DNA of 64,000 bases from Albula goreensis (taxonomy: Eukaryota > Chordata > Actinopteri > Albuliformes > Albulidae), in assembly GCA_022829145.1 (NCBI GenBank), contig CM040748.1:26420501-26484500 (forward strand). Reading direction: 5' to 3'. The notes below the pieces were generated by a model, which made no database searches, was not told the DNA's origin, and saw nothing but the letters and a program-made list of their open reading frames with translations. Below, piece after piece: positions 36,307 through 49,312 of the stretch. Numbering within the stretch: the stretch's first letter is position 1; each line of letters starts with the position of its first letter. Position numbers and translations under genes: made by a program.

Positions 36307-39300
36307 CCCATCTTAACTATTTTTAGAGAAAACATGTAAAAAGTGTGAACGTTTTGAAAAGTAATGCTCCTGGACAAGAATGCTAGTGAAGTTTTTCCCA
36401 GAAAGCAATGATTAGGCCAACCAAAACAGACAAACAAACACTGTAAGCTGTCTGTTTTGAATGACTGTTATTCATTTTACATATCCCTTTAAGTTCTAAG
36501 CAAAATATTCTGACCTGACAACTACATGCCCAGCTAATGAAACTGTCAATTAAACACCAAAGATGTTTCACTTTAGGTCATTCATTTTTACCTTATGTGT
36601 GAAAATTATGATTCTGTCCAATCAGTACTATTGAAGTATATAATCAGCATGGAAGTCTATGAAACTGTAAACCCCTGGCTGAGCAGGGGAGGTAACCAGA
36701 GACCAGTTAGACTGATATGTTTCCCCAATCCAACACATGATTTAACTCCGGTGAGACTGAGCCAGCTGTTCCCTGGCCAATATAGACCTGGGCCAACAGC
36801 CGGTAACAGCATTACTGGGGCTAAGATGCCAAACCACGGGACACACAGCAGCACCACATACCACATGTGAGCTCATTTTATTACACTGGTTCAATTTAAG
36901 ACAAGAACTTAAGTGTTTTGGTTAAGAGTTTAGAATCTTCAGAGTGAATATCCTGCACTGACCAGAATGTCACCCGGAAAACCGCAAACTCAGAAGTAGA
37001 TTCATAATGGAATATCTTTCAGACCTCAAAACATCAAACCGTATACAGCCCAATGCTTCAACAACAGATTGTATTGAACAAATACCAGCCTATATAGTAC
37101 ATCCATAATATTTCTAGTATGCTTCTTGGATTGTAACTTGCCACTGTACAACACAATTTTTTGACCTTTATTTTTTCCAGGAATGTAAAACTACACATTA
37201 TAATACACAAATACAATAAAAGCAAATGCAAGATCATATAGCTTAAGTATTCCATGACAGAAACAGCTAATTCCAAAAACATTCAGTCAGAAGAAAAGAT
37301 CAAGCAATATGTATCCAAAATAAAAGGCTTAGGGAGCAAGTCTGTTAAAGCGTGGCTGAATATGAGCAAACACAAAGCGCCTCACTGCTGTCTCTGATGG
37401 AGGCACTGTCCAATGTGTAAAGAGCTGAGCATTAATATGGATGCTAGCAGGGGTCTGAAAGCAGTGCTGGCCCAATAGGGAGCATTAGCAAATCTAGATA
37501 AAATAAAACTATTTTCTAGAGGTTGAAAATTTCCTGTGACTTTTGTTACTTTGTTTGATGCCAAAAATATATATTTTATTTGATGCTTACCAGCGGTATT
37601 TGTAATGGCACCAAATCATGATTAAAATCTGTTTAGCGTCTTAGCAGTTAGTTTGGCAGTACAGCCCACTGGATGAGCTCAATCACTGCCAGCAACATAT
37701 TTCTTATGATCTGGGCTTTGAAAGGTTTTATTGAGAGTCTTAGTTTTGTTGTCTGACTAACAGCATTCAAGCAGACAAGCTTTACCCCAACCCCCCTCCC
37801 AGCCCCCCTGAAGGCCTGGATGAAAAATATCACACTAGGAAAAGAAACTTGAACCATAAAAGTTTGGCTAAAAAAAAAAAAAAATCAGTTCCTATTAAAG
37901 TTGAATTTTCAGCAGATTAATGATCAATCATCCAATGATTCTTCATAACCTTCTGCGTTGATAGATTGATGTCCAGCTTCAACAGAACCAAGGAAAGAGA
38001 CCTTGATGTGTCAGACAACTGGTCACCATAACATAAAGCTGGCTCACATACCATGGGTTTATTTAATATGCAGATGTTTGTTTAATATGGCGTCTCTCTG
38101 TGTCTCTGATGAGGTGGTGCACCATACACTCAAAAAAGGTTAAAAAAAACACCAAAAGAGGGTTCTTTACATTTCATTGCTGATAAATAAATTTGGTACT
38201 ACATAGAGCTATTACTGTACACTAATGTTATTATAAGTGAACCATTGGGTGCAGCAGAAATATTGAATTGACAAACTGTTCATCAGTGGTTCAGTATGGT
38301 ACCAGAGAGCGGTTCCCATTTGATTATGAGCAAAGCAGCCCTTTTCCTCTCAGAGCACAGCAGATTGATAGTTATTTAGCTGGGGGATCCTGACAGTGGG
38401 GTCTCATATGACTACCAGCACTCTCTACAGCTGTGTGTGTTCCACTTTGTGTTATGAGGGCAAACTGCCACGCACAGCACTTTCTCTCCATGCTTCAGTC
38501 AAGGTGTAAGGGGCACCTCTCAAGATTGCATCTGTGAATTTGTCTGTTGTTTGTTTCAGAGCCACCCACAGAGTCAGCAATCCAGTGTCACTGCTGTGTT
38601 TACCGACTTGCAAAATAACTGCAGCGGATCCTTAAATGATTAGTGTACACCCTAACTAGGAGTGACTTTGGATAACTTCAGGCTAATTTTCAGAGAGAAT
38701 GGCAGTTTAAAAATACCAAATGTTGTTATCTTCTTTCTATTAGTTTTCTTATTACATATGAGAAAAATACATGGGAAAGATTTTTGCACTACTTGAACTG
38801 ATTACAGTTTTGATATTGCTACCATTCATGAACAGCTTTCCGAGCAAAAGCTGATGGATGTGATTGTCACATTTACTTATTTACAGCCTCCCCCACACAC
38901 ACACACAAAGAGCTACACGTTCATACTTAAATGAAATCCAATATTTCCTATCATATTACCTGTTGTGTAACATTTTTGTTACAACTTTCAGCACACTTTT
39001 ACTAGCCTGCAGCAAGTGTTCGGCCAGTTCCACTGATTGCCTTATTGTGTCCATGGTAAAATACTGAGCAACATGAACACCTGCCTTTTGAACCGAGATT
39101 TCTCCTCATCTGGTTACAAACGTCATTGTGCACACTGGTTACACAGTGAGTCATTTTTATTCGTTTGGCCCACTGTGCAGAGACCAATTATTCCACTGAT
39201 ATATTTGGCATCCAACCTTTTGCCTGACAAAAGCAATTTACGCATTATCTCTGAGTTAACAGGTGGATAACATGCAGCCAAATAAAATATAACTTAAGCA

Positions 39301-39406
39301 TGAAAACATCACCCTGCGAGTATGTTAGCCCAAACACATGCGTAGATTTCAATTAGCTGGAAATATAACATGATGCAAATTAGTATTATTTCAATGAATA
39401 GCCTAC
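36307..39406. other. Probable first intron of col17a1, no coding sequence recognised
   Basis: About 3.1 kb between the start-codon exon and the proposed non-coding first exon. It holds AT-rich unique sequence and short poly-A runs (37870-37883), and nothing I can assign. Short ORFs here have no family resemblance. Confidence 0.4.
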
Positions 39407-39690
39407 CTTTCCAACTTCAGCGGGACAACGAGTTCAGGAGACCTTCCCCAAAATATGTATCCAAGTCAGATACAGAAAATCCGTTCCTCTGCACTTTTGT
39501 ATCCAGTCAGCGATTAGGTGTGTTGATTACTCGTTCTACAGGAATGTATGAACTTTAGGGTTTATGCTTTACGTTTTTTTTCTTCTCGCAGATTTTAACG
39601 ACAAGTCTCAACAGAGAGGCTTTGACTATAGCCTCGCCCACATCATTTTGAAAGAGGGAAAAAAATGCCCCCGAGACAACACATTTATAT
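39407..39690 (-). promoter_or_regulatory. col17a1: Candidate col17a1 promoter (TATA box) and non-coding first exon
   Basis: On the minus strand TATAAA lies at 39689-39684. About 30 bp downstream the sequence leaves the AT-rich promoter and runs some 250 bp without an ATG-led ORF of interest to GGAAAG then GTAGGC at 39406-39401, a plausible donor. The start-codon exon at 36243-36306 has an acceptor-like TTAAG just before its ATG, so an upstream 5' UTR exon is needed. This is inference from position and two short motifs. Confidence 0.3.
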
Positions 39691-42600
39691 CTTATTAAAA
39701 TTGCCTTCAGGTGATATTTTGGGGACAGTTTTGGCAGTAGGCCAAATGGATGGTTGATTTTTAAAAATATACATAGGCCTATTCATGTTAAGGCATCCTT
39801 AGCTAAATATATTTTCATGAAGTTTTCATCTGAAGTATAATTGTTCTACAAATATATTTTTATGATGCATCCAAAGGGATTTTCTTGAGCCTAGAATCTG
39901 TATATTTTTGTAATAATGACCCTATATGGAGCCGAATGAATATTTTATGTCCTTCTGAACTAAGAAATGCCTCGTTTTGCAAATCGGTCTATCGTTATTA
40001 CAGTAAATATATCGGCAAGATAAAATGAGTATAGACCTATCTAGAACAAAGGGATATCATTCTATTCAATTACAAGCAAAGGGAATCAGAAACAAGGGTA
40101 CACATTGAAGCATTTTTTGAGTTGGAATTTAGTAGTATTTTCCCTCCTGGGTCGTACAGCACAAAGTAGGTTCAGTGGTTATCTGACGATCTTGGGAAAT
40201 ATGAATAAATTGGGCTTTTCTGTTAATCAACCTGGATTTGAATCAATTCGTTGTGTTAAAACTACACAATGTATTTTGCAAATATGTTTGGTAAATATAG
40301 CATGTTTACCAAAGTTACCCAGCTAATGTAGTAAGCCAGTTTCTTGGTACATCCCCCAAGTCAATCTGTTTTCACAACCATCTTGTTTCTTTGTTACTGA
40401 AAATGTCTGCTGAGAGGGATGAATGTATGCAGTCTTTACTTGACAATAACAATTTGAAAACATACCTGATGTGCAGCATGGGAAACTACGTTAGAGGACT
40501 TAACGAAAAAAAGACATCTATTTGCTTTTGGAAACTCCGGTAACACCTGTACATTGGTTTTTCTTTCTTTTTTTTTTCTTTTAATTCTCACTGTCTGACA
40601 TGACAGAAATGAACAACATATTGGGAAGAAAGTAAAAACATTATCTCTGGAATGAAATTTGATGGAATGAAATTGTCTCTGGAATGAAATTTGATTAGTA
40701 AAAAAATTTGGTACACAACTTTGGAAGTTGTCACAAGATGCAATATAAAAAATATGGTTTTATGTCAGCCTTTGTTACTATCAGACAGCAGAAATGATGT
40801 CTTATGATATAATTATGCCCCTCAGACTTTATCATTTATCTTTGTGGCAGCACTTCAATTTCATAAATATTGCACTTTGGAAGGTGTGAAAAGCTTGTGT
40901 ATCACTGCTGAGATGTTTGTGAATAATATATTGTAACCATTTGCGTATAGTACTGCTATGCTATAGCCTACATTGGAAACGCCCGACATGTTGAAACCTA
41001 TAGAGAATCTTATAAAAGTATGCATTTTATGCTGTCGTTTGCATGATACACTCAACCTGGAAACTTGGTTGAGCAAACATGTCTAATGTTCAGTCAGGGA
41101 TCCTCGCCCACACAAGCCTTTCACCTGTTGTCTTTAGGCATTAGCTATCCTCCTTCCCCTTCCCTCCCCTCCTCTCACTCCCACCCAACCCACCCTCTTC
41201 CCCCTCACGCAGGCACCAAGGCACCACCAGTCAGCATCTACGTGAAACTTCCATGCTCTGAGGCCACATTATGTTTTATATCTCTAATCTTCAATTACAT
41301 TGATTGTCATTTAATGTGGAATCTAAATATCTCCTTTTTTTATTCTACAAGCTTGCAAGGTGTACCTCTTCAACCTGTCACAGCAACCTGGCACAGGTGA
41401 ATCTCTTACCTGATGTTTTTCTTAGGCTCATCAGCTGATTCACCACTAAGGTGAGTCACGAGAATGTAAATGCTATGAACCATAATCCACACACACACCT
41501 GTACTTTTATTTTCCCCTTAAACCACTTCAAATAAATCCCAGATACATTTTGTTCACACCCATCTTCATAGCCACAGTTAATTATGACAAATACAGTGCT
41601 TTGTGCTGGAAAATTATATGGTTTTAAACGCTTACCACACATGTCAGTCTATTCATCCTAATTACTGGTGAAATTATTATGCATGTGTGGACTCCTAAAT
41701 GGGCCATCTGGGTGCAAGGTCTAGCCTTTTTCATTGAAGCTGAACGTTGTCATAACTGCATTATTATAATATAATAACATCCTAATTTCTGACAGCAGTG
41801 CAAACATCTACAGGCAACACCACATTCTTTCCATAAATAAATGTTGGGCAATTCAGAGAAAAATATTTTAACAATATTTATACTACCAGAAAAGGAAGAA
41901 AACCCCCTTTTCCTTTTCTCATATTAAAATAATTTTGAATATTTGCATTTCTATAACCTTTTTTTACGGTTTTAGGTTGACTCTGGTGGTAATAATAGGA
42001 GAGGCATACTGTAATTAGAAATTGAACGCACTGTGCACATTCAGTCTGATTTATGACGTGTTTTATGGCCTTTTTAAAGAGGGAATATGCCCAAAGCAGG
42101 CCTGTATCATCAGGCACTGAATACCAAGATAAGGTACTTTTGGAGGAAAACATCTGTCACTTCATCAGTGTGACCCACTTACATGTTCTTAAAGTAGTTT
42201 CGTCTAGAAAATACAATACATTTTGAGTGTTATTTCTCATGAGCATGACATATTCAGTGATTTAGATGCGCCAACAAAATATATATTCAGTGTGTCTAGA
42301 TGGGTTATAGGAACAGGGGATTTTGCAAATCAGAATTATTTTACTCACAACACAACCGCTATATCCAATAAAATAAGATTTGGATTGCTACAATTCCATT
42401 TAATCTCCTTTATGATGGCTTGTTTCCCTGTTCTCTTATGTTTACGGGCGTGTTGAAGACGAACATCATTTATCTTAAATCATATGCTTAATCATATTTT
42501 CATGCTTTTTTCTGTAAAATGATAACTATTGTGGCTGCAGTCATCCAGTTGTGAGTAGCATTCCCTCTGAGGACCAGAATTCACAGTTTGCATAGTTTAT

Positions 42601-43086
42601 CCTTTGTCTGAACAGGTTTAGTAATATTCACAGCCAAAACAGTAGAACCTGTCAAATTCTTTTAAATTTCACAAGAAACTTTGCACTGAAAACATCAGGC
42701 ATGCGAACACATTTTTTTCCTTCTTTCACAGTTGACAAACTTGGGAATCTGTACCTGGAAAGAGGAAAAATATTCTTAATTTTATATTTTTGTGAGTATT
42801 TCAGGTTTTATCATTTACCGTTTAAACATTTAAACAGTAATAATTTGGAGAAACGTATCATTATCCATTAATGTAATTTCCAAGTTTTAAATTTTCTTTT
42901 ATTTTTTTTACACACTTTAAAACAACACAATATCATCCCATGACATGTCCTCCAGGCCCCAAACCCCCACCCCTCCTAAAATAGGTAATAGCCTCCCTGT
43001 CAGTCCAGGTCCCCCTCCCACACCCACCCAAACCAATGCATCCCTCCACCCTATCTCAGGGTTTTCCCAAAATTTCCCAAGGGAAG

Positions 43087-43087
43087 A

Positions 43088-43133
<46 letters not shown>

Positions 43134-43146
43134 TTTTTTTTTTTTT
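43087..43146. repeat. (ATT)n trinucleotide microsatellite followed by poly-T
   Basis: About 14 ATT units from 43090 then 14 T residues. On the minus strand it reads poly-A then (AAT)n, the usual tail of an old retroposon, but no body was recognised on either side. Confidence 0.9.
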
Positions 43147-46100
43147 AAATGGCCATTGTGAACACTTGAGCGGTTCTCTTAAATAAAGCTTTTTTCAACT
43201 AGTCATGAAATATTGTGCAATAGTTTGTCAACTGAAAAACCAATAACCCTACTTTTCAACGGCAGGAGTACTAGTTTCCTTCGCACAAAATAAATATATG
43301 ACCGTGAACTCACACAAAAGGGTAAAATACACACGTTAAATGTTCTTTTAAACACTCACTTTCAGTGCCCTGTGGCTGGAAATATTAGCCAGACAGGCAT
43401 ATGCAAGTTCAAGCATGGCTGGATTTCATTCCACCCCTCGGTGCTTTGGGCACAAAAATGGGACATGCCAGAGCGCTATCACACAAGAAAAGGAGCAGAG
43501 AACAGGCCTACTGTCTACTTGTTTAACAACAGAAAACAAGGGAAACACAAACAAAAGCACAAAGATCAGAAATCAGAGACCAAGAAAGCAGCAAGTATGA
43601 ATAATATTAAGCATCAGTATCATACAATGGGTGCTGTATACAGACAGGAAAATATCAACACTCTTCACACAGACGAACAATAAACTGGAACAAATCACAT
43701 TCATGAAAACCAGTAAAGGAAAGCAACAGATGAAGAGCAGTGTTTGAAGAGTTACTAAACAAACAATAAAAAAGATCTGTCAAACAGGCCCACTCCCACA
43801 GCCTTAGAATGTAAAGCCCATCAGAACAGACATTAAGAGACAGTAAATCACCTAAAGAATGTGGAGAAGGGAAGGGTCCAGTCCCAAATGCTGCAGAACT
43901 ATTAACAATTTTGGTAAAACCTGTAAAAACATGATTTATCAGATGTCTGTAATGAAGGATAAAGCATGTACATCCATGCTGTCAAAAACAGCACTAAGGA
44001 AGGGTAAAAACCGGTGCCAAACTACAAATATAAATAAACTGTGTAAACAAGTTGAGCAACGTCCAATCATCAGTCTTGAAACCCTTATTTTGATAACCCT
44101 GATCCCGAAAAACAAGACCTGAGCTAGGGCAAGTGACACGAAAAAGTCATGTTTAATGCTTATTTTAGGAAAAACGATTCAACAAAGATCCAAGGAGAAC
44201 CTGAAGAACACAATAGACACAGGATTTGACAAGCTGATGCCTACAACCACAACAAGCAGGCTTTTAGCCAGGAAACATCATACATTGATCATATCTAGGC
44301 CCTGAAGATATTCCAAACTTCTTTTAGTGCCAGTAGTTTCATCTTCTCAGTACTATGAGGTTACTATAATCTCTTCTCAAACCTCAATCTTCCGGTCCTG
44401 TGCAGTGAACCTGCTGCACTTGCTGTTGTTACACTTTTATGCGTATACCACTTAGTGAATACTCCCTTTTAACTATGTCTTAATATTTACTTGTGCTGAC
44501 AGGATTATTCTCATTAGTCCTTGATGATATAATTGGTCTCTCACACCTGCGTTGTTTATTTGAAATAGTGCCTGAGAAGTGTGTATGAGACATTGAGACT
44601 TATGACTGAACCGCTAGTCACATGACTCTGAAGTCACATGGTCTCAACTTTCTTTCAGCCCTAAATCCTTATTACATCCCTGTAAATTATTTTTTGAAAA
44701 GTCTATTTAATGGGATTCCCATTTGCACTTTTATTTTCAAGTAATGTTCATTACTGGATAGTAAGACTGTAGATAATAAGTCTAGATGGGTTGAAAGGCC
44801 TGCTGTCATCATTTTGTTTTCATATATTTTACTTTGAAATGGAACTTTTGAATCAAAGACATATATCCATGTTTTAAAAATAGACGATTAAGCTTTTAAA
44901 TTTTATCAATATTTGTTGGTGAGCCCTTTTGTGGAAACACAAACATCTTCATTCAATCAATGGCTGTAGTTGACCAAACAAGCCCAAAATGAAGAGGAAA
45001 TGCTGAAACTGTAGGACACTGGACATTCCCATGCCCCGGAGAGGAAGAGGAAGAGGGGGAAGGCCAAAGAACACTTGCCAGTAGAGACAGACAACAGAAG
45101 CACAGGAGACACCTTGACAGTTCTGGAAAAGGTAACATTGAACTGAACACACTGGTGAGTCAATGACTCTACAAGTATTCCTGTAAAAGAGAGACAGAGT
45201 GAAAGTGGGCAGGGGACTTAACGGAGAGGTCCTCAGGCACTCAGCATCAACAGAAGTCAGGTATGGCTCCTGAACATGCTCAGACAGTGCTCGTGTCTGG
45301 GCCAGAGGCAGAGCAGCTCTGAGGAGATCACTACTGCCATCACCAACTTATCTGTTTCAGCCACAGGGAAAAATATGATTGACGCATGCAACAAGATATG
45401 GGTACTATAAAAACTGAACAATAATCACTGCACCCAGAATAGAGGGTACCTGAACATTTGTTGAATTGTAAATACTTTTGATGAACAAACCCTACTGCTG
45501 TACCCTGGCTTCCTAGAACATGCTGTAATATGTGTAGCAACAGATATAATATTAATCCTTGTTAGAGATTGAAAAAGTGGTGGCTAGACTTTATTAAACA
45601 GCGACATTACAGAAGTAGATACGTTTTCCAAAAAGGGGATGATATCACTTGCACAACATTAGCTGATTAGCACATTTCTAACCTACATAACATTTTGAAG
45701 CATGTGGATATGGTTGGTTTTACACATGAAATGTCAAAATGCTACATTGTCAGCAATTACCACTTTTAAAATATATTTTATTTGATTTCAATAAGAAATT
45801 TCAGTACAAGATGAGACAGTTTTCCAGGATCTAATGAACTTGAAACCATTCAATGGGGTATTTCTTCAGACAGTGCTGCCTGGGACCATAAGCCTCAGTG
45901 AGCTATAATTGCTGTGCCAAAATGTGAGACTTTAACTATACCTTTGCTTGTGGCAGTTCATTCCTTTCTAACTTTGAGTCTCTTAAAAAGCTTTGACAAA
46001 TATATGCAACAAAACATGTTATTTTCATATTAGCTAATGAATTATGGGACCATATGGTTCAAATTATAAATAATCTTGAATATTACATTTTTTGACGTAC

Positions 46101-47649
46101 CATGCTTGTTCTCACTATACCTCAGGAGGATGCATTTTATCTTTTGTCAATCATGATTACTTTCATCTTCCTGCATTAAAAAACACGCATATCAGCAACA
46201 GCATCTCTTGTTTCCCTCAGAAGCTACATCCCTCACAATCAAAAGCACATTTCACTATGAAATATATACAGCAAGTCTGCCCACGTTCATCCTTGAGATC
46301 TCTCCTTGTTGTTTTTTATATTTTACCCATTCATTTTAACACTTATTTCAAATAACTTCCTTAATCAAGCTAATTAAATGACAGCCACATTCTAAAAGTT
46401 GTGCACCTGGAAAGAGGACAGGAAAACCTCCAGGTATGTAGATTTTAAGGACTGAACTTGGACAGCACCCTCATACACAGTCTAATACTCCACAATCACA
46501 TGCTATTGATTGCATATCCCATACAGTCTTCACATGTGATCAGGTGCTCCTGAACAATGTCCTGCTAGACTATAGTCCGTTGGTTTTCTTTGTTACATTT
46601 TATCTTTGAAATCTGAGCCTTATTTGTACACTCACTCCTGTTATAATGTGCTCCTGAAAGGCACCGCCAGTATAGGATTGAGAAACCCTGCTTTGCTTTC
46701 AGTTTCTATAAATCAAGTCTGTGACAAGTGTGCACTCACTGATGTTATTGTGTACACCTGAAATCACGTGTGAACTCTGCAAGCTGTAGAGGGTAGAAAA
46801 TATGGTGAGGCAAGGGAAACACATATGGACCTCATTTGTAACAGGGTGTGTTGACAACAACTTTTTAACTGGCTGAAAACAGCTGTCGGCACAATCCAGC
46901 TGTTTCTGCAAAGTGCTATGTATGAAAATTCAAGGTAGCGAAGGTTACAGTCAGGGTCATATCACATTCATCTTGCTGAATAGCTAATGTCTGACAGTCA
47001 AAATGCCTGAAAACAACACGTTCACAGGGAGGCAACACCCCCAGGCAGGGTTGTAATTAGGAGGAGGAGCTAGGAGGAGCTTGCTCCACCCCCAAATGAG
47101 ACACAAGCTCCTCTAAAAGCACTAAATATGAACGTTTTGTCCTGTAAAGTATGGATAATTCTTTACATTAATAAGATTATTTGAAGTGCATTTATGTTTA
47201 TAGTAATACATGCCACCTACATGAAATAGAAAGATATGATACACTAAATATGTGGTCCTGTTTCCCTAAGCCTGTACAAAATCTCCTCTCATTATGACCA
47301 TCTCCACATGCCATAGTATAATTACAGGGAATTGTATACTTCACACACTGCCCTGAGGCATGCTCTCATGGCTGGCAGGCTCCCACACAGATGTACAGCT
47401 GCATCATATCACAGCATATGTACAGCTTATCTAGAGGTTGCCATCTCAATTGCCTAGTGCTCTCTGCCTGGATCATTACTTCCTGGATCCCTTTAAAGTG
47501 CATTCAAATGATTTTACTGTATGCACACAATACGTTTTGGTTGTAGTACATCACCGCAGGTTAGTCATTAGTCAAATTAAATGGTGTTATGTGGCAAATT
47601 TGATTTTCAGTCTAAGAAACAATCATTCAATTGATTGTTTTAACAATCT

Positions 47650-47925
47650 TTAGAGTGATAAAAATCTGTATTTAGATCTGTATATGGATTTTGCCTCTTC
47701 TTTTCTTTGGACTTTTATGATACTTTTCTCGTCCTCAGTGCTTAGCCTCAGACTGTACATGAGCTCTGAGGAATGTAGGATCTTTGACTGGGTGATGGAT
47801 TTCACACTTTTTCCAAAGGTCTTTGAAAGGCCTGGTTGATTCATAATGATGTTTTTCAGCAATATATCACTTCCTGTCATTTCAAATACGCTGTTGCGAA
47901 ACGATCCATGTTCAAAAATTGACAT
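47650..47925 (-). CDS. Unassigned 91-codon ORF, possibly a gene fragment
   Basis: An ATG-led ORF, MSIFEHGSFRNSVFEMTGSD at the start, then LLKNIIMNQPGLSKTFGKSV, and a charged tail with STEDEKSIIKVQRKEEAKS, ending TAA. Composition is protein-like (mixed, charged, low-complexity free) unlike the other short ORFs nearby. I do not recognise the family. There is no clear poly-A, splice site or partner exon. It could be a single exon of an unseen gene, a processed pseudogene fragment, or chance. Confidence 0.25.
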   Translation of the reverse strand: MSIFEHGSFRNSVFEMTGSDILLKNIIMNQPGLSKTFGKSVKSITQSKILHSSELMYSLRLSTEDEKSIIKVQRKEEAKSIYRSKYRFLSL

Positions 47926-48937
47926 GATATTTCGCCTCAGTAAATTAGGGGGTGTTACTTCGCCAACCAGTTCCCTTTACTGATATCTCACCACTCTGTG
48001 CTTCACCATCTCTGCTTTGTAGTAATCATTGCACTTGTCTTTAAGATAAATTATGTTGTATTACTGTTTATTTAGCAATAGTTTATCAAATTATTTTAAG
48101 CTGTCTTTAACACTATGTGGTAAATAAATCACAACCATATGTAAATATTTAATGTCTTGCACATCGTATGGTGGAATGTTTTGTAAAGTTAGACACATGG
48201 TGTATCATATTTTCCCATGCATAACATTAAATTCTACATGTGAATGTGCTGTGACAGAAACATGGGTTAATTTTACTATATGCTCAATAATTAAAGATAC
48301 ATGGAAAACAAATAAGAAATACTATATATTCTTTGTTTTGTGACTTATATCTTTCATTCCTCAAAGTGCCATGTGTACACCTCAGTTGTAGCCCCCCTGT
48401 ATTTTCTGTAGAGTTTTCTTTCTTGCCAAACAAGAATGGACCCTGCAGGTTCTCCCTCAGATCCAGTTCTTACTGGTGCCCATAACACCTTCTATCCCCT
48501 GATCTTTCTGTTCCTACACAGCCACAGCAACATTGTCAAGAGCTGTATTTACTTTGTCATGAGTGACAGGAGATGTTTGGTGGCCAGTCTGGAAGCATAA
48601 AAGAATATGAGGGATTAATTCATTATCTTAAATTATAGCCATTTGGAAGATGCTTTTTTCTAGAACCCAATAGTACCCAAGAGGAGGGAGAATGGTCCCA
48701 CATGCAATGGTCTCACCAGAGAAATGTAAGATCATGGTGTAAATGGGAAAAAGATTGATTAGCCTATCAAAGGAACTACTGTAAATAATTTCAAACCAAA
48801 TAATACTTTCTTGTTATACATCAGTGTTCAAAACAATAAGAAACATGTGAAGCAAGGCATAGTTCAATGAGCTGCTACATAAACATGAATGCAAAATAAA
48901 AATGAAATGACTGGTTTTTAAAAGTGGCCATAGTGGG

Positions 48938-49312
48938 ACCCCTGGGTGGCTCACAGGCTAAGACGTTTACCCAGGAGCCCCAAGAGCGGGGCCTCAAATT
49001 CTGGTCCTGCCATTGCCGGCCATAGCCAGAGGTCTGCATTGGCAAGACAACAATTGGATGGGGGTGAGCCAGCTAAGCTCATTGGTCTCATCATCGCTTT
49101 AGTGCCCCCTCTGGTGACACGCAATGAGGGTATGCTAACTGCGTCATCCTCCTGGTGGTGCAGCTGCAATGTGAATAGAAATGAGATTGTCGTCACATGA
49201 ATCGGAGAAGTCATGTGTTCGGCCTCTCCTCCCAAAGTCAGCAGAGCAGAAGCTGCAATGAGTTCAACAAATGCAATTGAGTTAGGGTTGGGAAACGTTG
49301 TGGGGGTTAAAA
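48938..49312 (+). mobile_element. tRNA-headed SINE-like element, about 375 bp
   Basis: Starts with a tRNA-like head (GGGTGGCTCACAGGCTAAGA, box A; GGGGCCTCAAATTCTGGTCC, box B position), has a body with GTGCCCCCTCTGGTGACACG, and ends GGGTTGGGAAACGTTGTGGG then TTAAAAAA. GC content is clearly higher than its surroundings. Family not named. Confidence 0.6.

Noticed and set aside
38128-38200. CACTCAAAAAAGGTT and GGGTTCTTTAC, similar to ends of a dispersed fish repeat
   Set aside because: No matching second end or target duplication could be found.
44949-45163. Arg/Gly-rich stretch on the plus strand (about 45034-45070) resembling an AT-hook or transposon N-terminus
   Set aside because: Only about 14 residues long before a stop, with no further transposase similarity recognised.
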